64,000 nucleotides of DNA from Paraescarpia echinospica. Its lineage: Eukaryota; Annelida; Polychaeta; Sabellida; Siboglinidae. Every line of letters starts with the position of its first letter. Position 1 is the stretch's first letter. The translations under genes and the position numbers were made by a program. Shown piece by piece: positions 24,093 through 34,928 of the stretch. The DNA is taken from NCBI GenBank assembly GCA_020002185.1, contig CM034538.1, positions 67,182,211-67,246,210 on the forward strand, written 5' to 3'. A model generated the notes under the pieces. That model saw only the letters and a list, made by a program, of their open reading frames with translations. It was not told the DNA's origin and made no database searches.

Positions 24093-24178
24093 TAATAGGG
24101 CAAACCAAAGGATAATACACTGTATTATATATATATATATATATAATACAGTGTATTATCCTTTGGTTTGCCCTATTA
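24093..24178. repeat. Perfect foldback with TA apex
   Basis: taatagggcaaaccaaagga followed by taatacactgtat on the left is mirrored as the reverse complement on the right, separated only by (TA)n. Arms of about 35 bp are perfectly complementary by eye, giving an 86-bp hairpin. Confidence 0.9.
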
Positions 24179-24780
24179 GTAATTTCTTCCAAAATCATAT
24201 ATCAGGTTGGTTAGACATCAGCTTGTTTGGTTTTATTAATTCAGTATAAAAAAAAGTCCTCCAGACTTAGTATTGATGTTAAATCCACTGCTAATCCACT
24301 TAAAAGGGACACGGAACAAAACACGCCCACTAGGACTAGGTGACGCGCTACATTCTTCCCGTCTAGCTCTCTCTCTTTCGGTACATTCATGTGACACATT
24401 AATTCGCGCAACCCATGTCATACACAGTGGCCGGGAGATAATACATGGGTTATATGAACTAGCATACACTGGGTGCAAATTCCTCTTAAACCGTTGTGTG
24501 TGTAGATACTCAATTAATGGACGCCCTTCGTTTTTGTTGAATGTGGTTGTGACCCGAGCGAACCGACGTGTAATTAAACGTGTCCTACAATGCACGCAAA
24601 TGAAGTCGATTGTTCGCCGGGCATCGCTTGTAATGAAGTTGGAATGCGGGCGTCTATTGCGACAACTCGGTGACGTAACAGTGATTGCTACGACAATGAC
24701 CCCGTTGTTTCACGTCTAACATAACTCTCTCGCTACTGTATGAAATGGTGTTAACGATTGTTCACGTGCCTTTTCCGACA
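24179..24780. other. Non-coding DNA with overlapping unassigned ORFs
   Basis: A 148-codon plus frame (24273-24719) and a 119-codon minus frame (24236-24595) overlap. The plus frame (MMLNPLLIHLKGTRNK at the start) has no recognised motif. I do not call either. Confidence 0.35.
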
Positions 24781-24985
24781 CAGTTACTTTACCATTAACA
24801 ATGTTTATGTTAATCATTTGTTATCATTGTGTATTTTAAAAGAGTACGAATGAACATTTATTCAACACACACATCACACAATATACAAGTGGTGTGTGTG
24901 TTGAATAAACGTTCATTCGTGCTCTTTTAAAAATACATAACGATAAAAAATATTAACTTAAACATTTATAATGGTAAAATAACTG
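24781..24985. mobile_element. Long-TIR foldback MITE-like element
   Basis: A 205-bp palindromic element. Its ends read cagttactttaccatt on the left and, reverse-complemented, cagttattttaccatt on the right. The arms pair over about 95 bp at roughly 85-90% identity by eye, around a short centre near 24878-24890. CAGT-type termini occur in Tc1/mariner elements, but I see no clear TA target duplication. Its right end adjoins a LINE fragment. Confidence 0.8.
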
Positions 24986-24987
24986 CC

Positions 24988-26062
24988 CCAAGCTTGTTTG
25001 ATCTATCTGCCCCCTTTGATACCATCGATCATAACATTCTAATTAAACGTTTATCAAAGTGGTACGGCATATCTGGCATAGCTTTGAGCTGGTTTTCGTC
25101 ATATATAACTGATAGATACCAAACCTTTATGACTGGGAACTGCTTTTCGGCTGCACTGCCTACTTTATGTGGTGTTTCCTAGGATTCTGTTATTGGGCCT
25201 TTGCTTTTCTTTGCTTGTTATTAACTTTATGCAGATAATACCCATATTTGCATTTCTTTATCTACGCCTAATACCAATTGCTCCTTAGACGAGTTCAGAT
25301 ATTGTCTTGATGACATTTTGTTTGGATGACTGAGATTAGATTAAAGTTAAATGCTGATAAAACAGTTTCTTATAACTGGTGCACAGAGGCAGCGTGACAA
25401 AACTAAAAGCTTGTTTCCTCACACCTGTACTTAGCCAGTATGTTACGCCTGCACCTTCTACACCAAATCTTGGAGCAATCTTTGATGATAATTTCAAATT
25501 TAGACGGCATATTTCTCGCTTGTCGCTGCTGCTATTGTCATATTCGTGATTTACGACGTATTCGCCGTTACTTGCCTCTTTCTGTTGCAAAAACTATAGC
25601 AACTGCACTTGTTACTAGTAGGCTTGAATATTGTAATTCCCTTGTTCACAATATTGGATATCACTAGGTTACAACGTGTACAGAATTGCTTAGCTAGGGT
25701 TGTGACTCGGACTCCGCGGTTTTCTCACTCAGTGCCTCTTCTGAAGTCTTTGCACTGGCTTCCTGTGCGATATCGTATTATTTTTAAGATCTGTACCATT
25801 ACCTACCAGACACTTTCATGTAAGCAACCAGCATATTTATATCCATTACTTACTCCTGTAAAAACATATCCAGTTTCGATCATCTAGTTCTGATTTACTT
25901 TTTGTCCCTAGAGTCAACACTAACATTGGAACTAGGGCAGTTTCTGTTGCTGCACCAACTCTGTGGAATATGCTCCCTCTTAGTGTTAGATCAGTTGAAA
26001 ATATTATACAGTTTCGCCGTCATTTAAAAACTTACCTTTATAAACTTGCGTATCCACCCTAG
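24988..26062 (+). mobile_element. Degenerate L2-like LINE, RT to ORF2 end
   Basis: Fragment of a reverse transcriptase-encoding non-LTR retrotransposon. Motif A is seen as FDLSAPFDTIDHNIL (25000 on), then a broken GV(P)QxSV(L)GPLLFF region near 25176-25215 and YADN-like sequence near 25230. The carboxy-terminal part reads CYCHIRDLRRIRRYLPLSVA, TSRLEYCNSLVHNI, LHWLPVRYRIIFKI and LWNMLPLSVR, ending FRRHLKTYLYKLAYPP at about 26058. Pieces lie in different frames with stops, so it is a pseudogene. The upstream half is missing at the foldback element. Confidence 0.85.
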
Positions 26063-26519
26063 CTCCCTGACGTACCGATCCATCTGTTGACTTTCATATG
26101 ACTTACCGATTCTGATATTGACTAACCCTTTTGTATTGATTCGCTTCTGAGCTTGATTTCCGAGAATTTGGGCGCAACAGAAGTTACCTTATTATTATTA
26201 CACTTACGTAATAATAATGATAATGATAATTTGTTTCATGTTTGATTGCATTATAAAGAATTTGTCAACAAATTGAGCTGCCGATTGCAAGAGGTTCACC
26301 TGGCGGTTCTGGGACAAAACAGTTGCTCCATCTAGCGGGTCACGAAAAAACAGAAGACGGCCGACAGATCGCGCCACTGTTGTAGCAAGTGGCACGCCTC
26401 TAACATCAGGGTTGAGTGCTTGATCATTGGAACAAATATGACAACGGAAATAAATGGTTAGGGTCAATCTCATTATTCGTTAGACTTAAGGCTATTCGCA
26501 TACATAGTCAGGATTATGA
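26063..26519. other. Non-coding DNA, probable LINE 3' UTR then unknown
   Basis: The first 100-150 bases probably include the 3' UTR of the L2-like LINE, ending near a TTATTATTA/TAATAATGATAATGATAA simple repeat (26190-26230). The rest is unassigned, with an 89-codon minus frame. Confidence 0.4.
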
Positions 26520-26665
26520 TCAGGGTTAGGGTCAGTATTAAAAAACAGGAGTGCGGTCGGCTGCATAATGATTGGTAACCCTAACCTTAACCACAATTAA
26601 CCCTAACAATTTTCTATTATTGATCACCAAGCCTCACTCTAACTGATCTTAACCCTAACTATGTA
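26520..26665. repeat. Interspersed telomere-like TTAGGG motifs
   Basis: gggttagggtcag at about 26524, then complementary-strand ccctaaccttaacc near 26579, ttaaccctaac near 26598 and cttaaccctaac near 26648. The orientation flips between the first and later motifs. This is degenerate interstitial repeat sequence, not a telomere. Confidence 0.5.
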
Positions 26666-26776
26666 TAATATCAAGCTTAACTCGAATTAATGAATAATTC
26701 AATAGACACAAAGCATCTATTCCCTGAGTGGTTCCAATGATTACGCACTCGACCATAGTCATGATAGGGACTGACA

Positions 26777-27826
26777 CCGGTGTACCGGTCTGGAAGGATT
26801 TTCCGGTCTGACTGTAAGTTCCGGTCCCCGTTTTGCGTACTGCGCATGCTCGCGCAAGCTCAGTACATCAAATGCGACCCGCAGTGAGCAACTTGACCTC
26901 AGCTGATCGATCAACTTTGACCCTATGCCAGAAGTATGAGGCGACTGAGTTATTTCGTGGTGAGCAACGTGACCTCAGGTGACCGATCAACTTTGACCCT
27001 TGCTCGACGCACGCGGCGACTGAGTTACATAATTATTAATTGTTGCTTGATGTAGCGACCGTTACTCCACTGACCTACTTGCCCCCTACGGTTCTGAACA
27101 TCTGCGCGTGATTACACTGTTTATAGGCACATCTGACTTACAAGTAGATCACATATACCATTTCAGCTTCACACATGTCAAATTGACAGAGAAATGTGTA
27201 ATTTATAACTTGTTACCGTCCAGGATCCCCATCCCGAAGAATTTTTTAAAATTTTAATCTACGAACCACCCGCAGTGGGCCTACTAGATTACACACACAA
27301 TTTCAGCTACACACATGCCAAACTGACGGAGATATATGTCATTTAAAATGAGGAGATTTGTGTTTACCACAAAAATCGCTGTGCGTATAAACAGCGCTGA
27401 AAAATGCAGCTCTGTGTGACGAAGTCGTAAGATACACAACACTCTGAAACAATGACATCAAAATAAAACACCTTTTTTCAAATAATTACAAGTTATGCTA
27501 ATTATGAGGTTTTGTTATGCATACTAACAATTACAAAAGTAACCGTATCATTAACGTAAACTATAATATAATTGGGCCACGCATAGTTTTGGCAAACACC
27601 GTGTTTAAGCTGGCCAAAAATAGGCGCTAACCATTGACATGTACAGTGTGTACACAAAACGGAACCGGAATTTAATCTTAGACCGGAATTTACTTCCAGA
27701 CCGTACAGCTGCGGGACGAAAGTAGGCGCTAACCTTTGACATGTATAACCGCATGCGCAATGCGCAAAACGGAACCGGAACTTACTCTCAGAACGGAACC
27801 TCCTTCCAGACCGGTACAACGGAACC
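26777..27826. mobile_element. Non-autonomous DNA transposon with about 65-bp TIRs
   Basis: The left end (gtaccggtctggaaggattt at 26782, then gtaagttccgg and ttttgcgtactgcgcatgc) matches the reverse complement of the right end (gtaccggtctggaaggaggt). Internal tandem duplications are visible: gtgagcaac(t/g)tgacctca at about 26884 and 26960 (unit about 77 bp), a tttcagcttcacacatg block near 27162 and 27300, and a second copy of the right end at about 27616-27720. No transposase frame was found. The superfamily is unassigned. Confidence 0.75.
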
Positions 27827-28539
27827 AAGTTCAAGTTCCGTTAGGTCGCGACACTTTTGTCACACATTTATTATAAGGAAGCCAGAAGCCTTTTATAATC
27901 TATGCGCTGTGAAGGGACGTCACAGTTGGCTCCACTCACACAAGTCTAGAATAATAATAACAAAAAAAACCTACATTGAACTGTTATCGTAGCCCGAATG
28001 TATGTCTCAGAATCCGGATAGCGATCATGGTTCGACCTCAGGCTGACTCGTAAAATAAGAGTAAACTTTCATCAGTTAATATTATACATACGAAACTATT
28101 CAAAAGTTAACTTACATTGAAACAAGTAAAATAAAAAAATAGTGTTGCTTTGTTAATGTTGCAAACTGTATTTGTACACTCAGCTATGAATTAATCCAAA
28201 GTGATGCCATCTGATGGCAACTGCTGATTCCACGTAAACATCCAAATGTAGTTTTCAGCCAGACTTTCTTGACCAGTTCATGAAGGTCTAACCATAAAGT
28301 TAACCAGCTAGAGTTGAAGAAGCGACAACTATATTTTTGCCTACATTTGATACCTCAGTGTGTTAGTTCACCCAGTTAGTTCCACATAATCCCAGGCATA
28401 TTTACGTTGAAAAAATATTGCATCTTCGTTTTGTTTTGAGGCGCAAGTAGCGCCCTTACTAATAGAACACAATGTGTAAGTTGTAGCAACAGTGCTTCGC
28501 TTCCACAAGAAATCACATTTGGTAATACAATGACACGAA
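27827..28539. other. Non-coding DNA
   Basis: AT-rich sequence between two mobile elements. Nothing recognised. Confidence 0.45.
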
Positions 28540-29325
28540 CAAAGAACTTCAAGTATTAGCCGGCTGGTTTCATGCTAATAAGCTCTCATTAAATGTATCC
28601 AAATCAAAATATATGTTGTTTTCTAGGTCACGACATCTATTTAGTGAACAAATCACGTTAAATATGTCAGATCAGATAATTCAGTCTACCCATTGTGTAA
28701 ACTTTCTAGGCCTTCTTATTAATGAAAAATTTTGCCTGACCCGAACACATAAATGTCTGCAGAAAATACTTTCAAGTGCTTTATATGCTATAAATAAAGT
28801 TAATCGATTTCTAGTAGCGATCCTGTAGAATCCCTAAAGACATTTTACTATGCATTAGTATATCCATATTTGACATATGGAATAATCCTTTAGGGATATG
28901 CACATAAAAGCTACACAAAGAAATTATTCATTATGCAAAAAAATTGTTCGTAGTGTTCCTTGAACTGGTTTCCATGAGCATACACACACCCTGTTCACAT
29001 GTTTAAATGTACTAAAACTGAAGGATATTTATAAAATAGAAATTGTGAAGTTTATGTATAAATATTATTTTTATAACAATCTGCCAGTGTCGTCATCTAA
29101 TATTTTTACACTAACCTGTGATATTCACAATCATGATACAAGTCAACTTAGAAATATTCGTCCAATCAGCAAATCTACCCTACGATCATCAAAATAGTTT
29201 ATTATGCAATGGGCCAATAGTATGGAATACTATTTCGCCTGATATTCAAAATAATCCTAATATTACCAGCTTCGTATCTTTTCTAAAGTAATGTGTCTTA
29301 AAACACTACGTCTATGAAGATACAA
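28540..29325 (+). mobile_element. Degenerate LINE ORF2 carboxy-terminal fragment
   Basis: Reads as the thumb and carboxy-terminal region of a jockey-superfamily-type LINE: LAGWFHANKLSLNVSKSKYM, then CVNFLGLLINEK (28613-28828), then in other frames YYALVYPYLTYGIIL, LNVLKLKDIYKIEIVKFMYK and LLCNGPIVWNTISPDIQNN. At least three frame changes and several stops make it a pseudogene. The catalytic motifs lie upstream and are missing. It appears to be a different family from the two neighbouring LINE fragments. Confidence 0.8.
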
Positions 29326-29635
29326 CACCATATTAAATGTGATATCACGTTTGTGTTTTTTTATTATTTGATTAGTCTTAAACGGTTTATGAAAATACCT
29401 TCTGCAATTTAGCATTAGTGTTGTATATATGAAAAATAATGTTATTAAATTTTGGGTCTACCGACTACTGTTACTTATTAGTTATGGTAGTGTATTAAAT
29501 GTCTGCTTGTAGTTATTAATTGCACGTTGTATCTACAACGATTCAGTTTACCGTTATCAGTGGTTGGCAGCGACCAGTGATTCAAGTTATATTGTTTCTG
29601 TTATAACATTGTATACCCATATCTACTTACGTTAC
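29326..29635. other. Probable LINE 3' UTR and AT-rich DNA
   Basis: Follows the LINE fragment and may include its 3' UTR. No defined tail repeat was seen. Confidence 0.35.
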
Positions 29636-29826
29636 CTTACGTTACCTTGCCTTGCCTTGCCTTGCCTTGCCTTGCCTTGCCTTGCCTTGCCTTGCCTTGC
29701 CTTGCCTTACCTTACCTTACCTTACCTTACCTTATCTTACCTTAGCTTGCCTTACCTTACCTTACCTTACCTTACCTTGCCTTGCCTTACCTTACCTTAC
29801 CTTACTTTACCTTACTTTACCCTACT
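29636..29826. repeat. CCTTG/CCTTA pentanucleotide repeat
   Basis: About 38 tandem pentamers: a CCTTG block to about 29705, then CCTTA mixed with CCTTG and CTTTA variants. Plus-strand frames read LPCLALP/LPYLTLP and are artefacts. Confidence 0.97.
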
Positions 29827-30165
29827 TTGCGCCAGTGTGAGCAACTGCCGCCGTGTGTTCCCGCACCGTGCGTTTGAAATAAGCAATATAGCAGTGTAAT
29901 TGATGAAAACCAGAATGCTAGTTGGGCCTCAAAAGTGCATTAAGACGCAATATTCTGAGGACTCGATACCGCGCTATATAGACCTAAGATCTATTACGAT
30001 CCGAACAACCGAATAGCACTCCCAAAATAAGGACAAGGAAAGAGCAGGAGTCAGACCAACACATGGATGATGCGGTGATATTCCGTTGACAATGCTGTCC
30101 TTTAGACGCGAGAAGCCAAACACATAGAATGGTGGACATGTCTAGCGGAGGAGGACTACATCCTG
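29827..30165. other. Non-coding DNA
   Basis: Short stretch between a microsatellite and a LINE remnant. Nothing recognised. Confidence 0.4.
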
Positions 30166-31004
30166 CAGCGGGTGACCTAGATGACACTGCATTCTATACT
30201 CCAGATAATCTTGCTAACAACATTCATGATTTCACCCACGTTCTTCAAACAGATCCATGCAATGTTAGTAACTGGTTAGATGTCAACAAACTCCCTCTTC
30301 ACATTGGTAAAACCTCATGTATGCTACTGTGTTCAAGACAAAAACGTAAACATCTAAATGCTCCAACTCTAGATCTATCTCTACAAGGTCAACAAATTGA
30401 ACAGGCTGAATCCTATAAATATTTTGGTGTCACTATTGATCAGGATCTCACATTTAACAAACATGTAGAAAATGTTATACATAAAATCAACAGGTCACTC
30501 TGTGTATTGAAACGTACTAGTCCATTTATTCCTCTCTCGAGTCGGGTTACATTATATAACACTATGGAACAACCTACCATCTAAAGTAAAAAAATCAAAA
30601 AACTGTTGCCAGTTTCAAAAATCAGTGTGTTCTGTATATCTTCGGTAAACAATAAGTATCAGGTATAAATGCCTGTCTTTCATATTGTAAATATGTTCGT
30701 TTTAAATTGTATATCATACCACATTCTCATAACTTGATTACGTATTGTGACATCATCACTTTGGGGCCTATTTAACATCAACAAAATGCTCCCCCCAGGT
30801 GCTGATACCACAACTCCACCATTATTCTTCAGTATTATATTTCCATCCAGTATACCTGCTCACTTACTTTTACATACATAATTTATTATATTGTTTACAT
30901 ATGTTAAGTATGTATTATATTGTTATCATAATGTATGCATGTCACCACTACCAAAACAGTTTTAACTGAATGTAGTCTGTGAATAAATATCTTGTATCTT
31001 GTAG
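30166..31004 (+). mobile_element. Internally deleted LINE with intact 3' end
   Basis: Starts within the RT catalytic region: GDLDDTAFYTPD resembles a YADDTAFYTPD motif with the tyrosine-alanine pair altered. It continues through SNWLDVNKLPLHIGKTSCML and ESYKYFGVTIDQDLTFNKH to SRVTLYNT at about 30563. There the frame joins directly to LWNNLPSKVKKS, which normally lies well downstream near the ORF2 end. The element ends in aataaatatcttgtatcttg at about 31003, a short tandem tail typical of CR1/L2-type LINEs. The longest open frame (30129-30584) includes unrelated 5' sequence. Confidence 0.8.
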
Positions 31005-31335
31005 GTGGAAGACGGCCGCGAAATAAAATGCAAAAATATTAACCAAAAGTTGAACGTCATCGGCGCGCAGAACATTTCGGGAATTTGTGTTGACGGCGGA
31101 CGCAACCAAGCGACTAGACGTCATTCTGTTGACCGAACCGCCGTGGTCATACCTCGGAAGTGGGGAGAAGATTGAATGTCACACAAGTCCAGTGCAGCAG
31201 AGATAAAGTATGACAAGTATAGTATTACTAAATAGCAGCGGTAGCAGAGATATTGAAAAAAGCCAGGTAGCTTGTAGACAACTGACGGGTGGTCTACGGC
31301 TATGCTGAGAATAAGGCGTTTGATTATCTATGAAG
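31005..31335. other. Non-coding DNA
   Basis: Between two LINE fragments of opposite orientation. Nothing recognised. Confidence 0.4.
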
Positions 31336-31745
31336 TCACGATTACTTATTTACGTATGCCCTCCACTTGACGTCATGGGTTATCTCCATTGTTTTTTGTC
31401 TGTCATTGTTGTAGTGAGAGAAGTTCCACTGAGACCGGTGTCTCTCATGGTGGTATATCAGCGTCCTATTCTCCGAGGGCCCGAGGGCTTCCACAAGATA
31501 ACTCTGTTAGCTATTTCATATTGGCGCATCACATGTCCTGCCAAACGTAGACGACGACGTCTCACGGTGGTGAAGATTTGTGGTAGATTGCCCGTTGCCG
31601 TACAATACCTGGTTGATGAAATGACCATACATGCACATTGTAGATTTTGCGTGGTAGTCTTGTGTAGGAGACGTTTGTGTCAGTGTCCATGATTCACGAC
31701 CATATATGAGGATCGGTTCAATCGTGGTCCTGAAGATGTTTAGTT
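31336..31745 (-). mobile_element. Minus-strand LINE ORF2 carboxy-terminal fragment
   Basis: On the minus strand the sequence reads NIFRTTIEPILIYGRESWTL near 31740-31680, then RRRRLRLAGHVMRQYE and ANRVILWKPSGPRRIGR, then DTGLSGTSLTTTMTDKKQW near 31440-31390. This is the region after the RT in an endonuclease/RT-type LINE. Several frameshifts. A 120-codon plus-strand frame here is its antisense shadow. Confidence 0.75.
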
Positions 31746-31819
31746 TGGTGAGTCTGCATATTGACGATCGCTATACGTTACCATGCGCACGAACTGCTGC
31801 CCACGCCTGGGCTTGTCTT

Positions 31820-32520
31820 CATTTATAATAATACATTTATTCGTACTAAAAATGTACAATTCGACTAAATCAATGTATATAAGTTACTGTGTACATAAAA
31901 CAGTAAGCAATGAGCGGAGCTCGTCAATGGCTAAAAAAAGAAGAGCTACCCGCATTATCTATATTATGTAATACATCTTTTGCAAATGAGACTCAACATA
32001 CTAGTTCATCATCCAGCCCCTCCTGGTAGTGGTCTTGAATCATACCATGAAACTGATTAGATTTCATTCGAAAGAATGTCATGGCATCAAGTTTGTATTT
32101 GGACATGATATAGTTAAAACCTTTAGACATGTATGACCCACTACCTTGAAGGGCTAGATGAGAGAGCATTTTCAAACTGGAGTTACTGCATTTCAAGCAA
32201 CTCTGCATAAATCATACCATTCGATTCATAATTTGAATTTGAATCGGTAAACAGTCTGCTAAAAGTGGCACCATATTACAATGCGTGCAAACTGGTAGAT
32301 TAAACAGTTTTCTGATACCTTTGCGCCACGTAGTATAAAACATATCAAGATGTTTGTTTTGTAAGTTCCACAGACATACACCATAGAAAGATGTACAGTA
32401 CGACATGTATAATTGACGTTTTATGTTTATATTACAAAACACAAAATTAGCAGATAATGCATTTACACGCCATATAAAATCATGACACATATCTTTGAAT
32501 GTCATGTTGAGATCTAGTGT
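31820..32520 (-). mobile_element. Minus-strand LINE ORF2 carboxy-terminal fragment with 3' UTR
   Basis: Minus frame from about 32505 reads MTFKDMCHDFIWRVNALSAN, TSFYGVCLWNL, TTWRKGIRKLFNLPVCTHCN and PIQIQIMNRMV. After one in-frame stop at 32211-32209 it continues FMQSCLKCSNSSLKMLSHLA and GFNYIMSKYKLDA to about 31993. This pattern is common in metazoan LINEs. The 3' UTR probably extends left to about 31820. The catalytic domain is absent. Confidence 0.75.
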
Positions 32521-32861
32521 AAGAGCCGAGGTATTTGAAGTCTCCTACTTTCTCTATTTTACTTCCATGTAAGGTGTGTAGATTATTTGATCATCTAAAA
32601 TACATATATCTTTAATTAGATTACCCTCAGTTTATTCTCAATTTAGTTACACGTAGGCCCTATATAATTAGCAAACACAATGCACCCAGTCATTATTTAC
32701 GATTTAGCAGACCCCTCTCTCCGTCCACGATGCATGTCCTAGCCGTGTGTTCAAGCAAAGTACCATATATAACGTATTTGTATCTGCGAGATGGCCCTTT
32801 TATTGCAAATCGTGACATGTCTCTGTGCTCAATTTGAAGAAAAAGTGTAGCGATTTCCGCT
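32521..32861. other. Non-coding DNA
   Basis: May include further degenerate LINE sequence at its left. Otherwise nothing. Confidence 0.4.
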
Positions 32862-33273
32862 GTCGCGCTTACATTTATCCGGGCGTTAAATGTTATCCGG
32901 GTGATGTTTATATGCATATGTAAGGCATAATATTTGGCACCAGTAGATCACGTAGTGATAAGTAATATCCAGTAGTTAAATATGTTTCGTTTGTTGTCGT
33001 AATACGACCGTTATAGTTAGAGTACATAATTATAATTTGCTGTTTCAGATTTGTGACCAAATATAAGAGTAAGTCACGTGACGTGTGCGTGGAGAGGAAA
33101 CTGTTTTACGACAGAAATTGTTTATGTCTGTGGGAAGCAAACATTTTATAATTTATGTATATATATATATATATATATATAAACATACATAACGCCCGGA
33201 TAAACCTAGATACGTGTACGCGCAGAAACGTCACCCTGATATTATTTAACGCCCGGATAAATGTAAGCGCGAC
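32862..33273. mobile_element. MITE-like element with about 43-bp TIRs
   Basis: The left arm gtcgcgcttacatttatccg (32862 on, with ggcgttaaat following) is mirrored by atttaacgcccggataaatg ending cgcgac at 33273. Both carry an adjoining gggtga / tcaccct motif. A second cgcccggataa copy lies at about 33192, so the right side holds two subterminal copies. Contains a (TA)n run at 33158-33180. No coding capacity. Confidence 0.75.
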
Positions 33274-33917
33274 ACCGTGTTTAAAAAGCAACACTCGTCC
33301 AAACTTTGTATAAATGAGTTTACTTGATTCGCTAGTTGGCGCCATCATTTCTGTACACTTTCCGCTGCAACAAGACTTACAGCGAGTGTAATGAATTTGT
33401 GTCTAGCTCACCCGCTAGATGACACTACTTTATCACGCTCAACCGAGACGGAGAGGGAAAAAACTGATGTAGTAGTTAATCTATTGCTATGCTGTAAATT
33501 TAAAACACATCTCATTTGATAACGCTTAGCACCACGTGTTTAATGGTTAATTTAACGGCTTTGATACGCCTTAGCGGGATTTCCCATACACCACTCCGAC
33601 TCGCTCCTGTCAGACACTGGATGACATCATCCGTCGACACGAGAAACGCCTTTAGGAGAAAGGCTAGATTTGTTGTTGTTATGAAGACGGAAAGTAGAGG
33701 CGGAGGACGAACGGGGGGAAAGTCGATAGATTTCTTAATAAAACACTGATTTTCCAAAGTTGTGTAATTATAAATTCCACTTATCATAATTTTCTATCAT
33801 TGTGAAATAACGTCGGGATTCGTTATTAAGCGTAACTTATGCCAAATTATACTCATCGAAATAAAATTTGCACTATGAAACATGTTGCATCATGGGGATT
33901 ATGTAGGCCTACATAAC
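33274..33917. other. Non-coding DNA
   Basis: Two overlapping frames of 77 and 91 codons on opposite strands (33512-33787) have no recognised motif. Confidence 0.45.
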
Positions 33918-34240
33918 TAGTGTTTCTCAACCGGTTTGTCGTGGTACACCTGTGTGCCGTGACAGCGTCGCAACTGCACGTGATAGTGTTTTTAGTTAGT
34001 TTAGAATAGGCCCATGTGTTACATTTGTTGAGAGAAACGTTCAAACGCTATGATGGTTCCAAGCAAGAAAAAACATTACAGCTTTCGAACACACAGCAGT
34101 ATTATTGGAGTCGTGATTGCGTTGCATTACCCACTGAAGCACCAATGAAAGAGTGTTTTCTGAAGTATAAAAACATCAGAAGCAGCCGCACTCTCAAGCT
34201 TAACGGTTCGGCGAGTGTAAATATACACGTTTGAATACGA
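33918..34240 (+). mobile_element. Candidate hAT element end
   Basis: tagtgtttctcaaccggttt at 33918 resembles the CAGTG(G/T)TTCTCAACC terminus of metazoan hAT elements, followed by a gtgccgtgaca-type subterminal region. Downstream, an open frame fragment reads MVPSKKKHYSF near 34051, reminiscent of the MVPSKLKRHL stretch of hAT transposase BED fingers. No right terminus was located. Confidence 0.45.
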
Positions 34241-34799
34241 TTTACTATCTCAGATTGACAGTGAGTAAAAACATGGCTCGAACCCACTTCTCGTCGGGAG
34301 CATACAATATTTTAGTCACATGGGAAGCATATCTTATTTCGTCACTGCGAGGTGACTATAGAGGCACATGTTTGGGAAAGTGAGAAAAAAAAAAATGTAT
34401 TGTATTCTAATCGTTACCGGTTTTTTAAACAACACATTTGTGCGTTGTCATATTTTCAACATTGGGAGTAACAGGAATAGCAAGACGTCATGTCCACAGA
34501 ACTTGAATTAGGACCTCCGTGTAGCTATGTTTACCAGAAGCAAACATTAAACGCCCCTTCCTCAAAACAATCGCACAGTTCTGATTAAATTAAAGCCAAA
34601 TGGAAGTGCATGCATATATATATACGTTATGTGACTGTGCTATGGTAGTTAATGACACATTTGAGACTCGCATCTGTTTAAAAAGATTAAGTTTACAATA
34701 TGATTTATAACACGACTGATAATGGTTTTTTAGTTCGTAATAGAACTTAGGCGTCGAAACGTAGCAAATATTAGCAAGTTGTGGCCCACCAAAACCGTT
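34241..34799. other. Non-coding DNA
   Basis: AT-rich, nothing recognised. Confidence 0.45.
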
Positions 34800-34928
34800 C
34801 TATTGCACCCCCACCGACGTTCACCAAAAATTCAACTGAACCTGCCTTGAGACTCACCAAAAACCTCTAACTGCATATCCCTTGGCGAAATATTGGGTGC
34901 TAAACCTATCTTCAGCACTCCACCAAAG
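34800..34928. repeat. Dispersed repeat, copy 1
   Basis: Shares caccaaaaacctc(c/t)aactgca and aaatattggg with sequence at 40999-41105 in the same orientation. About 100 bp are alignable with scattered substitutions. Family unknown, no coding content. Confidence 0.7.

Noticed and set aside
24273..24719. 148-codon plus-strand ORF
   Set aside because: No recognised motif, overlaps a 119-codon opposite-strand frame, and shows no splice or start context.
26725..26775. tRNA-like gagtggttccaatgattacg segment
   Set aside because: No convincing B box at the right distance.
31330..31692. 120-codon plus-strand ORF
   Set aside because: It is antisense to a minus-strand LINE fragment whose motifs are recognisable.
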